Shown here: piece by piece, positions 34,001 to 41,156 of the stretch | How positions within the stretch are numbered: the stretch's first letter is position 1 | Layout of the letters: each line of letters starts with the position of its first letter | Assembly: GCF_021412625.1 (NCBI RefSeq) | Contig: NZ_JAKCFI010000002.1 | Span: 1,054,001-1,118,000 of the forward strand | Length of the DNA stretch: 64,000 nt | DNA from: Myxococcus stipitatus | GTDB taxonomy: Bacteria; Myxococcota; Myxococcia; Myxococcales; Myxococcaceae | Direction of reading: 5' to 3' | Notes under the pieces: model-generated | What the model was told of the DNA's origin: nothing | Database searches by the model: none | The model's input: the letters and a program-made list of their open reading frames with translations, nothing else | Position numbers and translations under genes: made by a program

Positions 34001-34281
34001 CGGCGCTGGATGCGTGCCGGCTGCGGCTGCGTCCCATCCTGATGACGTCCATCGCCTTCATCATGGGCGTGGTGCCGCTCGCGGTGGCGACCGGCGCGGG
34101 CGCGGAGATGCGACGGGCCATGGGCATCGCCGTGTTCGCGGGCATGCTCGGCGTGACGTTGTTCGGCCTGGTGCTGACCCCCGTCTTCTACGTCGTCATC
34201 CGCAAGCTCGCGCTGCGTGGCGCGGAGCGGGAGCGCGCTCCGGTGATTCCCACCGGGGCGACGGGCGCCGAGGGGCACTGA
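31093..34281 (+). CDS. RND multidrug efflux pump, HAE1 family (AcrB/MexB type)
   Basis: 1062 residues, full length for a HAE1 trimer subunit with 12 membrane segments and two large periplasmic loops. The N-terminal FFVDRPIFAAVLSVLLLI segment is canonical. Proton-relay residues are present: two Asp in GIVVDDAIVVVEN (TM4) and Lys in LAAKNAILIVEFA (TM10). It exports lipophilic drugs, dyes or detergents by proton exchange, together with the upstream adaptor. The GTG start overlaps the adaptor stop. A strong hairpin follows the gene. Substrates cannot be predicted. Confidence 0.95.
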   Translation: MKFAHFFVDRPIFAAVLSVLLLIGGGLSLVQLPLSEYPAVSPPTVVVQASYPGANPSVIAETVAAPLEQAINGVEGMLYMSSQATSDGRVTVTITFAMGVDPDTAQVQVQNRVARAVPRLPAEVQRLGVLTEKSSPDLLMVVHLVSPDGKLDPLYLSNYAVLQVRDVLQRVSGVGNVMVLGAGEYSMRVWLDPQLLAARNLTASDVVNAIREQNVQVAAGVIGQQPDERSAFQLTVTTQGRLTDEEQFRDIVVKVGEAGQVTRLRDVARVELGANTYAVRARLDGKPAVAIGINQASGSNALDVSAGIRARMEELRHAFPEGMEYRIAYDPTLFVRASIRNVVSTLLEAVVLVVLVVLLFLQTWRASIIPLAAVPVSLVGTAAVMHMLGFSLNTLSLFGLVLSIGIVVDDAIVVVENVERHIELGVSPKEAARRAMTEVTGPIIAITSVLSAVFVPTAFLGGLTGQFYRQFALTIAISTILSAFNSLTLSPALAGVLLRGHHGPKDGLTRLMEKGLGGWLFRPFNRFFDKASAGYVTVVKRVVRVSAVALAVFAGLLVLTWAGFSKVPAGFVPMQDKYYLVGLAQLPPAASLERTDDVVKRMSDLMLAEEGVANVVAFSGISINGFVNAPNSAVVFAILDDFEKRKSADLSANAIAGRLQGKLFSIQEGFAAIFPPPPVPGMGSMAGFKLQVEDRAGLGSEALYAATQALVQRASTDPRLTGLMSSFEINVPQLEAHVDRVKAKQQGVSLNSVFETLQIHLGSLYVNDFNRFGRTYQVNVQADSRHRMEPESIGRLQVRNPEGGMVPLATLVDVEPSFGPDQVLRYNGYPSADINGAAAPGVSTGQAVAAMEQLAGEVLPAGMGFEWTDLTFQEKLAGKEGLFVFPLAILLAFLILAAQYNSWTLPLAVLLTVPLALLSALAGVWFVGGDNNIFTQIGLVVLVGLAAKNAILIVEFARAREDEGVGVVQAALDACRLRLRPILMTSIAFIMGVVPLAVATGAGAEMRRAMGIAVFAGMLGVTLFGLVLTPVFYVVIRKLALRGAERERAPVIPTGATGAEGH

Positions 34282-34305
34282 GCCCCGCCTCCTCACGCCG
34301 TGTCC

Positions 34306-34336
34306 AGGGGGCTGCCGTGGTGCCGGGCAGCCCCCT
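34306..34336 (+). terminator. Strong hairpin after the RND pump gene
   Basis: AGGGGGCTGCC (34306-34316) pairs perfectly with GGCAGCCCCCT (34326-34336) over a 9-base loop, 24 bases after the stop. There is no T-tract, but the 11-bp GC stem at this place suggests transcription ends here. Confidence 0.6.
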
Positions 34337-34421
34337 CCCACAGGGGCATTGCAGGAGGAGGGGGTGGGGGGCTGCCGCCGCGTCGGTCCGTGGCTAGCTT
34401 GGAGGCTCACGGAGGTGCGGC

Positions 34422-35048
34422 GTGGCGAGGGCTCGGAGGGGGACGGGGCCGAGGCCGGTCAGCGGAGCGGACTCGGCGCTGCTCATCATCGACGTCATCA
34501 ACGACCTGGCGTTCCCCGGGGGCGAGCGGGTGCTCCCCTGGGCGCTGCGCATGGTGGACCGGCTGGCGCCCCTCGCGCGGCGGCTGCGGCGCGCGGGCCT
34601 CCCGGTCATCTACGTCAACGACAACTTCAACCACTGGCGCAGCGATTTCCGGGACGTGTTCCGGCACTGCACCCGGGCCGGCAGCCGTGGGCGCCCGGTG
34701 GCCAGGGCGCTCGCGCCGCATGCCTCCGACTACTTCGTCCTCAAGCCCAAGCACTCGGCCTTCTTCTCCACGTCGCTCGTGCCGCTGCTGGAGCACCTGG
34801 GGACGAAGCGGCTGTTGATGGCGGGGATCGCCACCAACCTGTGTGTCTTCTTCAGCGCCCATGACGCGCACATGCTCGAGTACGACATCACCGTGCTGAG
34901 CGACTGCTGTTGCGCGGAGAGCGACGCGGACCATGACCTGGCGCTCGACCAGCTCCAGCGCTTCCTGGGCGTGAAGGTGTGCCGGGCGGACCAGGTGCGT
35001 ACCCGCTCCACGCGGCGCCCACGTCGGCCGCGCGGCGGGCGCGCATGA
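34422..35048 (+). CDS. Isochorismatase-family cysteine hydrolase
   Basis: 208 residues, starting at a GTG preceded by GGAGGTG. It shows the alpha/beta hydrolase fold of the isochorismatase superfamily with the catalytic Asp in LIIDVIND (D24), Lys in LKPKHSAF and Cys in GIATNLCVFFSA. Family members hydrolyse isochorismate, nicotinamide, N-carbamoylsarcosine or ureidoacrylate. The residues needed to tell these apart are not clear here. The tail is very basic (RTRSTRRPRRPRGGRA). It appears to be a single gene with no siderophore genes nearby, so an amidase-like role is as likely as isochorismate cleavage. Confidence 0.88.
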   Translation: MARARRGTGPRPVSGADSALLIIDVINDLAFPGGERVLPWALRMVDRLAPLARRLRRAGLPVIYVNDNFNHWRSDFRDVFRHCTRAGSRGRPVARALAPHASDYFVLKPKHSAFFSTSLVPLLEHLGTKRLLMAGIATNLCVFFSAHDAHMLEYDITVLSDCCCAESDADHDLALDQLQRFLGVKVCRADQVRTRSTRRPRRPRGGRA

Positions 35049-35116
35049 CGCGCGAGCGGGGCGCCCCCTGGGGGGAGAACTCCCAGGCGACGCCCCGCCC
35101 GCGCAAACGCGTGTCC

Positions 35117-36274
35117 TCAGGGCCTCTGCAGCGGCGTGAGCTGCGTGCTCGTGGTGGGCGTCACCTCGAGCCGGCCATAGAGGCCATGGGCTTCGTCCTG
35201 CGGCCCGGAGGTGAAGAACAGGGCGTCGACGGGCTGCTTCTGGAGGCCGTTGCCGAAGGCGATGGACCACAGGCCGTCGATGGTGACCGCCTTCCCGCTG
35301 GGGTCCTGGAGCGCCCCGGCGTGCTTGCCCGTCACGACGTCATACGCGTGGATGGTGCCATCCCCGAAGTTGCCCACCAGCAGGTGGCCCGCGAAGCGCC
35401 CGAAGCTGGCGGGGGCGAGCGCCATGCCCCAGGGCGCGTTGAGCTCACCCTTGGAGATGAGGCGGCGGATGAAGCGACCGTTCGCGTCGAAGACGTTGAC
35501 GTAGCCCAGCCCGGCGCCCTTGACGTCGTCCTTCTTCTCCTCGTCCTGCTGCGCGTAAGTCACGTAGAGGTTGCCGTTGATGTTCTGGATGCCGAAGGGC
35601 GCGAAGCCCGCGGGCAGGTTGGGGTCGGTGAAGCCGCCAGAGAGCGTGGCGGGCGCGAACTTGCTGTCGAAGACGTCGATCTTCCCGTTGTGGAAGTCGG
35701 TGGCGTAGAGGTGGGTCTCCGAGCCGTTGTTCGCCCAGGCCAGCCCCTTGTAGATGGCGTTCGCGCTGGAGCGGTCCGCGACGGTGACGGCGTCGGTCGG
35801 GGCGGCCTGCGGCGACCAGGCGGCGATCAGCCCCTGCTCCGTCGCGAAGATGAAGCGGGCGGGGCCGCTGGCCGCGCCACTGGTGACCATGAAGGCGCTG
35901 TCGGAGCCGCTGAAGACGAGGCCGGTGGGCGCCGCCGTGTCGGTGACGCCCGCTGGGACGGGAATCTTGACGACGAGCTGCTGGGGGTTGCCCTCTCCGT
36001 CATAGAGCGTCGACACGCCCTTGCCGTTGTCCGCCACCCAGGCGACGCCATTGGGGTTGAAGGCGAGCCCCCAGGGATTGACCAGGTTGGGGTCCTGGTG
36101 GTCCGCCGTCACGGCTCCATCGGAGACGAGGTTGTGCTGGGTATAGGAGTTGGGCAGCTCTCCTGGCGCCTGGGCGTTGGCGACACCCGGGAACACCATG
36201 GCGGTGGCGAGCGACAGGCCCAGCACATACTCCCCCCACCGCGGTTGCAGTGAACGACTCGACGATGTCTGCAT
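35117..36274 (-). CDS. TIGR03118-family secreted propeller-like protein
   Basis: 385 residues. The ATG at 36274 follows AGGAGAGG. It has a signal peptide (YVLGLSLATAMVFPGVANAQ). The mature sequence fits the TIGR03118 family of exported proteins, with motifs NLVSDGAVTADHQDPNLVNPWGLAFNP, VADNGKGVSTLYDG, NAIYKGLAWA and LNAPWGMALAPASFGRFAGHLLVGNFGDG. The recurring WG/GN strands suggest an NHL-like beta-propeller. Function is unknown. It is divergent from the potassium channel gene, with about 230 bases between the two starts. Confidence 0.88.
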   Translation of the reverse strand: MQTSSSRSLQPRWGEYVLGLSLATAMVFPGVANAQAPGELPNSYTQHNLVSDGAVTADHQDPNLVNPWGLAFNPNGVAWVADNGKGVSTLYDGEGNPQQLVVKIPVPAGVTDTAAPTGLVFSGSDSAFMVTSGAASGPARFIFATEQGLIAAWSPQAAPTDAVTVADRSSANAIYKGLAWANNGSETHLYATDFHNGKIDVFDSKFAPATLSGGFTDPNLPAGFAPFGIQNINGNLYVTYAQQDEEKKDDVKGAGLGYVNVFDANGRFIRRLISKGELNAPWGMALAPASFGRFAGHLLVGNFGDGTIHAYDVVTGKHAGALQDPSGKAVTIDGLWSIAFGNGLQKQPVDALFFTSGPQDEAHGLYGRLEVTPTTSTQLTPLQRP

Positions 36275-36506
36275 GGACGACCTCTCCTGTACGAGTTTCA
36301 CGGCGACGTTTCCGTCTGGAGAAAACGTGAGAGTGCGTGTTGGACGGCACAATCTGCCCTCGCGGCTCGGGGAGTGATGGCTCCACGGCATTGACGGGTT
36401 CTCGACCAACCGGGGGCAGCCAGGGGGCCGAGCCATGGCGCGCCAGCGCCGGGCGGCGCGCGGAGTTTCTCATCGCGTCGGGTGGCTCCGCTCTAGACTG
36501 TCGCCC

Positions 36507-37352
36507 GTGTCCAGTTCTTCCGAGCAGAGCCCCGGCGAAGGTTTCCGAGCGCGTCTCCACACCATCATCTTCGAGGCGGACACGCCCGCGGGGAAGGCGT
36601 TCGACGTCGCGCTGCTGGGCGCCATCCTGTGCAGCATCGTCGCGGTGATGCTGGAGAGCGTGGCCTCCGTGCGCCAGCAATACGGGCTCGCGCTGTACGT
36701 GGCCGAGTGGGTCTTCACGGTCGTCTTCGCGACGGAGTACGTCCTGCGGCTCATGGCGGTGCGCAGGCCGCTGGACTACGCGCGCAGCTTCTTCGGCGTG
36801 GTGGACGTCCTGGCGATCCTCCCGTCGTTCCTGAGCATCGTGTTCCCCGGCGCCCAGTCGCTGCTGGTGGTGCGCGTGCTGCGCCTGCTGCGGGTCTTCC
36901 GCATCCTGAAGCTGGGGCACCTGCTGGGGCAGGCGGAGGTGCTGATGACGGCGCTGCGCGCCAGCCGGGCGAAGATCACCGTCTTCCTGGTCGCGGTGCT
37001 GAGCATCGCCGTCGTCATGGGGACGCTCATGTACCTGGTGGAGGGCCCCGCGCACGGCTTCGACAACATCCCCCGGTCGATGTACTGGGCCATCGTGACG
37101 ATGACCACGGTGGGCTTCGGCGACATCACGCCGAAGACGGTGCTCGGCCAGTTCGTCGCCTCGGTGCTGATGTTGATGGGGTACGGCATCCTCGCGGTGC
37201 CCACGGGCATCGTCTCCGTCGAGCTGGCCAACGCCACGCGGCTGAGGCCGGACACCCAGGCCTGTCCGGGGTGTGGCGCCCAGGGGCACGACCTGGACGC
37301 GCGCTTCTGCAAGTCCTGCGGGACGGGGCTGGACTGGAAGGGCCATCCCTGA
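36507..37352 (+). CDS. Voltage-gated-type potassium channel with C-terminal zinc ribbon
   Basis: 281 residues from the GTG at 36507; an ATG at 36435 would add 24 residues. The GTG is preferred because TAGACT ends 7 bases before it, as in a leaderless transcript. Six membrane segments are visible. S4 has regularly spaced Arg (VVRVLRLLRVFRILKLGH) and the pore loop carries the K+ selectivity filter TVGFGD. After S6 comes a zinc ribbon with two Cys pairs (CPGCG and CKSCG), which is not part of classic Kv channels. It would pass K+ across the inner membrane according to voltage. The ribbon could sense metal or redox state, or mediate assembly. Confidence 0.88.
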   Translation: MSSSSEQSPGEGFRARLHTIIFEADTPAGKAFDVALLGAILCSIVAVMLESVASVRQQYGLALYVAEWVFTVVFATEYVLRLMAVRRPLDYARSFFGVVDVLAILPSFLSIVFPGAQSLLVVRVLRLLRVFRILKLGHLLGQAEVLMTALRASRAKITVFLVAVLSIAVVMGTLMYLVEGPAHGFDNIPRSMYWAIVTMTTVGFGDITPKTVLGQFVASVLMLMGYGILAVPTGIVSVELANATRLRPDTQACPGCGAQGHDLDARFCKSCGTGLDWKGHP

Positions 37353-37456
37353 GGGGCCGGACGGCCGGGCGGGAGGAGGCTTCCAGGGGCCCGAGGCTTC
37401 AATCGCCCGCGAGGCGTGCGCACCTTCGCTCCAACCCTCTTCCTGGAGACCTCACG

Positions 37457-38353
37457 ATGAACCTGTTCATCACCGGCGCCACGGGCTTCATCGGTGGCTC
37501 ACTCGCCGAGTTCCTGAAGTCCCGGGGCCACGTCATCCGGGGGCTCGTGCGCGACGAGGCCAAGGCCCGTCGCCTGAGGGAGCGGGGCGTCGAGCCGGTG
37601 CTCGGTGACCTCGACGCCACGGACGTACTCCTCGCGGAGGCCCGGCGCGCCGACGGCGTCATCAACGCGGCCAGCAGCGACCACGAGCGCGCCATCCAGG
37701 CGCTCATCGACGGCGTGCGGGGCTCCGGCAAGCCGTTGCTGCATACCAGCGGCTCCAGCGTCATCGGCGACGACGCGCGCGGGGACTCGCTGTCACCGAA
37801 CATCTTCGACGAGGACACCCCGTTCATCGTCGAGCCGGAAAAGCAGGCCCGGCACGCGCTCGACAACCGGGTGCTCGCGGTGCCCGGCGCGCGGGGCATC
37901 GTGTTGTGCAACACGATGATTTATGGAACGGGGCGCGGCCTGAGTCGGGACAGCGTGCAGATTCCGCCGCTGGTGGCGCAGGCGCGCAAGAGCGGCGTGG
38001 TGCGGGTGGTGGGCAAGGGCGTCAACCGCTGGTCCAACGTCCACATCGACGACGTCGCCATGTTGTACGCGCTGGCGCTGGAGAAGGCCCCGGCGGGGGC
38101 CTTCTATTTCGTGGAGAACGGCGAGGCGTCCTACGCGGAGATTGGCGAGGCCATCGCCCAGCGGCTGAAGCTGGGGCCGGTGCAGCACTGGAGCGTGGAG
38201 GAGGCGTCCCGCGAGTGGGGCGAGGGCCACGCGCGCTACTCGTTCGGCTCCAACAGCCGCGTGCGCGGCAAGCGGGCGCGGCGCGAGCTGGGCTGGGCCC
38301 CGCGTCATGCCTCCGTCACCGACTGGATTCGCGACGAGATGCCGGTGGACTGA
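37457..38353 (+). CDS. NAD(P)-dependent epimerase/dehydratase
   Basis: 298 residues from an ATG 10 bases after GGAG. It is an extended SDR with the nucleotide motif TGATGFIG at residues 6-13, HTSGSSVIG at the Ser position, and later SNVHIDDVAMLYALALEKAPAGAFYFVENGE, typical of the family. The Tyr-x-x-x-Lys pair is not found in its usual form (the region reads EKQARHALDN), so catalysis may be atypical or the family may be the nucleoside-diphosphate-sugar epimerase subgroup that lost it. The substrate is unknown. It lies about 100 bases after the channel gene on the same strand and has its own ribosome site. Confidence 0.85.
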   Translation: MNLFITGATGFIGGSLAEFLKSRGHVIRGLVRDEAKARRLRERGVEPVLGDLDATDVLLAEARRADGVINAASSDHERAIQALIDGVRGSGKPLLHTSGSSVIGDDARGDSLSPNIFDEDTPFIVEPEKQARHALDNRVLAVPGARGIVLCNTMIYGTGRGLSRDSVQIPPLVAQARKSGVVRVVGKGVNRWSNVHIDDVAMLYALALEKAPAGAFYFVENGEASYAEIGEAIAQRLKLGPVQHWSVEEASREWGEGHARYSFGSNSRVRGKRARRELGWAPRHASVTDWIRDEMPVD

Positions 38354-38484
38354 GCGCGCCGCCACCCGGGCACGGCGGGCGACGCGGGCACGCGCCAAGG
38401 CTCACCGCCCACGGACGTGACGCGCGCCCGCGCGCGGTGAGCGGCGTCCATGGCGCGTTCGTCGGAGGCTCCGGCCGCGGGTCA

Positions 38485-38955
38485 TCAGGCGAGGGACGGC
38501 ACCTGGCGCCGGGCTCGGAGGTCGTGCACCACGACGGACAGCGTGGCGGCGAGGAAGACGAGCTGCATCGCGGTGCGGGGGAGGAGCTGCTGGTGCGGCT
38601 GGGTCGTCACGCCCGCGAGGGCCGCGTAGACGTTGGCGGGGAAGACCGCGACGAGCAGGACGGACAGGCACGCCGCGGCGAGCGGGGCCGTGCGCCGCCA
38701 GAGCAGCCCCACGGCGCCCACCAGCTCGAGCACGCCCGTCAGCGTGACGAGGAACCCGGGTGCGGGGAGCAGGGGCGGCACCATCCGGATCAACTCCTCC
38801 CGCATCCCGATGAAGTGCGCGCCCCCCGTCATCAGGAACATCGTGGCGAGCCCACCTCGCACGGGGACGACCCACGGGCGGAGCCGCTCCACGCCCAGGG
38901 TTCCCAGCGTGTGCAGGACGAGCGTGACGGCGACGAGGGCGATGAACGGCTCCAT
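38485..38955 (-). CDS. DoxX-like small membrane protein
   Basis: 156 residues with four hydrophobic segments (ALVAVTLVLHTLGTLG; GGLATMFLMTGGAHFIG; FLVTLTGVLELVGAVGLLW; LAAACLSVLLVAVFPANVYAAL) in the DoxX-like arrangement. RGGLATMFLMTGGAHF and LTGVLELVGAVGLL are characteristic. Members are quinone-linked or of unknown function in the inner membrane. It is transcribed divergently from a TetR gene 89 bases away, with two related palindromes between them, so it is almost surely under control of that regulator. Confidence 0.85.
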   Translation of the reverse strand: MEPFIALVAVTLVLHTLGTLGVERLRPWVVPVRGGLATMFLMTGGAHFIGMREELIRMVPPLLPAPGFLVTLTGVLELVGAVGLLWRRTAPLAAACLSVLLVAVFPANVYAALAGVTTQPHQQLLPRTAMQLVFLAATLSVVVHDLRARRQVPSLA

Positions 38956-38977
38956 GTGTGCCTCCTCCAGTGAGAAA

Positions 38978-38994
38978 TCTTTCCAGCGGCAAGA
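38978..38994. promoter_or_regulatory. TetR operator copy 1 (DoxX side)
   Basis: TCTTTCCAGCGGCAAGA is an imperfect palindrome (TCTT and AAGA arms with CC/GG inside), 22 bases upstream of the DoxX start. It matches the second copy in length and outer bases. The two copies are 33 bases apart, three DNA turns, so two regulator dimers could bind on the same face. Confidence 0.6.
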
Positions 38995-39010
38995 TTGGGC
39001 GCGGAGTCAA

Positions 39011-39027
39011 TCTTGTCAATGGAAAGA
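39011..39027. promoter_or_regulatory. TetR operator copy 2 (regulator side)
   Basis: TCTTGTCAATGGAAAGA repeats the palindrome at 38978. It overlaps the region expected for the -35 element of the TetR gene, whose -10-like TAGGCT is at 39033-39038. Binding here would repress the regulator's own gene. The two copies also form one large inverted repeat with each other. Confidence 0.6.
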
Positions 39028-39044
39028 TGGGGTAGGCTGGGTGG

Positions 39045-39617
39045 GTGACGTCTCGCACCTACCACCACGGCTCCCTGCGGCGAGCCCTCCTGGACGCGGC
39101 CGTCGAGGTCATCCAGGAGTCGGGCCCCGCGGACCTCCGCCTCCGCGAGCTGGCGCGGCGCGCGGGGGTCTCGCATGCCGCGCTGGCGCATCACTTCTCG
39201 GACAAGGCGGGGTTGCTCACGGCGCTCGCGGAGGAGGGGTACACGTTGCTGGCGGACGAACTGGCCGCCGAGCGGGCGCGCTCACGGGACTTCGTCGAGC
39301 TGGGCGTGGCGTACGTACGCTTCGCCCTGCGTCATCGCGCGCACTTCGAGGTCATGAACCGGCCCGACCAGTACGACCGGGAGGACGCCGCGCTCGTGGC
39401 CGCGCAGGCGCGCGCCGGGGCGGCGTTGCACGGCGGGTTGGCGGAGCTGGCTGGCGGCCGGCTCGGCAAGGACGCGCGCACGGGCTCGCTCGCCGCGTGG
39501 TCCATCGTGCATGGCTTCGCGTCGCTGTGCCTCAACGGGATGTTCGCCGCGGATGTGATGAAGGACCCGGAGGCCTCGGCGCGGGCCGTCGCGCGCCTCC
39601 TGCTCGACAAGTCGTGA
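39045..39617 (+). CDS. TetR/AcrR-family regulator
   Basis: 190 residues from a GTG at 39045. The N-terminal helix-turn-helix is clear (LRLRELARRAGVSHAALAHHFSDKAGLLTALAEEG, residues about 26-60); the C-terminal ligand domain is of the TetR_C_33 kind (FALRHRAHFEVMNRPD, AWSIVHGFASLCLNG). It probably represses the divergent DoxX-like gene and itself through the two palindromes in the shared promoter. TAGGCT ends 6 bases before the GTG and no Shine-Dalgarno sequence is seen, which points to a leaderless mRNA. The ligand is unknown. Confidence 0.9.
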   Translation: MTSRTYHHGSLRRALLDAAVEVIQESGPADLRLRELARRAGVSHAALAHHFSDKAGLLTALAEEGYTLLADELAAERARSRDFVELGVAYVRFALRHRAHFEVMNRPDQYDREDAALVAAQARAGAALHGGLAELAGGRLGKDARTGSLAAWSIVHGFASLCLNGMFAADVMKDPEASARAVARLLLDKS

Positions 39618-39825
39618 CGGCGCGCCTGGGTGCGTGGGGCCGTGACGGGCGGGGCAGCGGTGGCGGGAGGCTTCCACCAGCCTGGGGGCCCGGGCGCTTC
39701 CTCGGGAATCCGCTGACGTATCCCGGTTGCAAAAAGCGCAGCGGCGTCATCCGGCCAGGGGTACGCTGGAGCGGCAACCCGACCCGGTGTGTGGAGAGGG
39801 CCGCGAGGCCCCAGGTGCTCCTGGC

Positions 39826-41070
39826 ATGGCGAAGAAGACGAAGAAGCCGACGCAGGCGGACATGGCGTTGATCCAGGCCGTCGAGAAGAGGGACGCGAAG
39901 GCGGTGCGTCAGGCGCTCGCCGACGGCGCGGACCCGGACGTGAACACGATGACCCACGAGCCCGGGCTGTTCTATCCGGTGCTGCTGAACGCCGCCGACC
40001 AGGGAGACCTGGCCAGCGTGAAGCTGCTGCTGGACGCGGGCGCGGACATCAACCTCCGCAGCAACTCCGACTTCTCCGCGCTCAGCGTGGCCGTCAGCTC
40101 GGGGCACCTCCCCGTCGTGGCGCTGCTGCTGGCCCGAGGCGGAGAGGCCACGCCGCTCTTCCAGGCGGACGAGCCACGGTGGGCCTTCACGCTGCTCACC
40201 ACCGCGCTGACCCTCGCGGACTCCGCGCCGCCTCCGTCCCTGAAGATGGTGCGCATGCTGCTGGAGGCCGGCGTGGATCCGAACCAGCCCAATGGCTACG
40301 GCCAGACGCCGCTGATGCTCGCCGCCCAGGGCGGGAAGATGCCCATCGTCAAGGCGCTGCTGGACGCGGGCGCCGACCCGGCGCGTGACGGAGGGGTGGG
40401 GTTGTTCGCGGTGGACATGGCCGACGCGGAGGGGCACGAGGCCATCTCCAAGCTGCTCCGGAGGAAGGGCGGCCCCACACCCCTGGAGGCGGCCACCGCG
40501 CGCGTGAAGTACTTCTGGTCCCGGGTGGGTGCGTGGCTCCAGAAGAAGGCGAAGCCCCGCCACGCCCAGTGGAAGAAGGCTCGCGGCGCGACCCAGGAGG
40601 CCATCGACGCACTGGAGAAGACGCTCGGCGTGACGCTGCCCCTCGACTTCCGGGGGCACCTCTCGCTGTACGGAGAGGGCAAGGGGCCGGGGCTCCTCTA
40701 CTTCCAGCACGATGGCCTGTGGCTGGCGGACATCGCGAGGCACTGGGAGGCCCAGCAGGCCCTGGTGGGCGCGAAGCCCGCGCGCAAGCCGGTGGTGCTG
40801 AAGAAGAGCCAGAAGCAGGTGCGCTGGACGTGGTGGAGCCCGAAGTGGGTGCCCTTCGCGCGGAGCGCGCAAGGCGGCTACTGCGTCATCGACCTCGACC
40901 CGGGGGCGAAGGGACACGTCGGACAGGTGCTGCACTGGAGCCCGGAGACGGGGCCCTCGCTCCCCGTCGCGCCGTCCTTCAAGGCCTTCATGGAGGCCTA
41001 CGTCCAGGACCTCGACTCGGGGCTCTGCCGCTACGCCGACAACGTGCTGTCGAAGACGGAGACGTGGTGA
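39826..41070 (+). CDS. Ankyrin-repeat protein with SMI1/KNR4 (SUKH) domain
   Basis: 414 residues from the ATG at 39826. Four to five ankyrin repeats cover about 10-215 (ADGADPDVNTMTHEPGLFYPVLLNAADQGDLASVKLLLDAGADINLRSN; NGYGQTPLMLAAQGGKMPIVKALLDAGADPARDG). A basic linker follows (about 225-255). The C-terminal domain (about 260-400) fits SMI1/KNR4: IDALEKTLGVTLPLDFRGHLSLYGEGKGPGL, then GYCVIDLDPGAKGHVGQVLHW. SUKH proteins are often immunity proteins against polymorphic toxins, and ankyrin repeats are also used that way. No toxin gene is adjacent, so the partner is unknown. It is cytoplasmic, with no signal peptide. Confidence 0.82.
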   Translation: MAKKTKKPTQADMALIQAVEKRDAKAVRQALADGADPDVNTMTHEPGLFYPVLLNAADQGDLASVKLLLDAGADINLRSNSDFSALSVAVSSGHLPVVALLLARGGEATPLFQADEPRWAFTLLTTALTLADSAPPPSLKMVRMLLEAGVDPNQPNGYGQTPLMLAAQGGKMPIVKALLDAGADPARDGGVGLFAVDMADAEGHEAISKLLRRKGGPTPLEAATARVKYFWSRVGAWLQKKAKPRHAQWKKARGATQEAIDALEKTLGVTLPLDFRGHLSLYGEGKGPGLLYFQHDGLWLADIARHWEAQQALVGAKPARKPVVLKKSQKQVRWTWWSPKWVPFARSAQGGYCVIDLDPGAKGHVGQVLHWSPETGPSLPVAPSFKAFMEAYVQDLDSGLCRYADNVLSKTETW

Positions 41071-41156
41071 TGGGGCACACGGAAGGGGCTGCGGGCCGCT
41101 CGGTGAGTGCTTAACTGCCGGGAGGACCCCGAACCCATTTTCCGAGGAGTGAGCCC

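Noticed and set aside
31213-34410. Long open frame (1065 codons) on the minus strand opposite the first RND pump
   Set aside because: Its translation is Arg/His/Gln-rich with no domain, and it mirrors a fully conserved RND gene. GC bias at third positions opens antisense frames throughout this window.
36435-36506. Upstream ATG extending the potassium channel by 24 residues
   Set aside because: The added residues are Arg-rich and not channel-like, and a -10 hexamer lies between the two starts, so the GTG at 36507 is preferred, though not proven.
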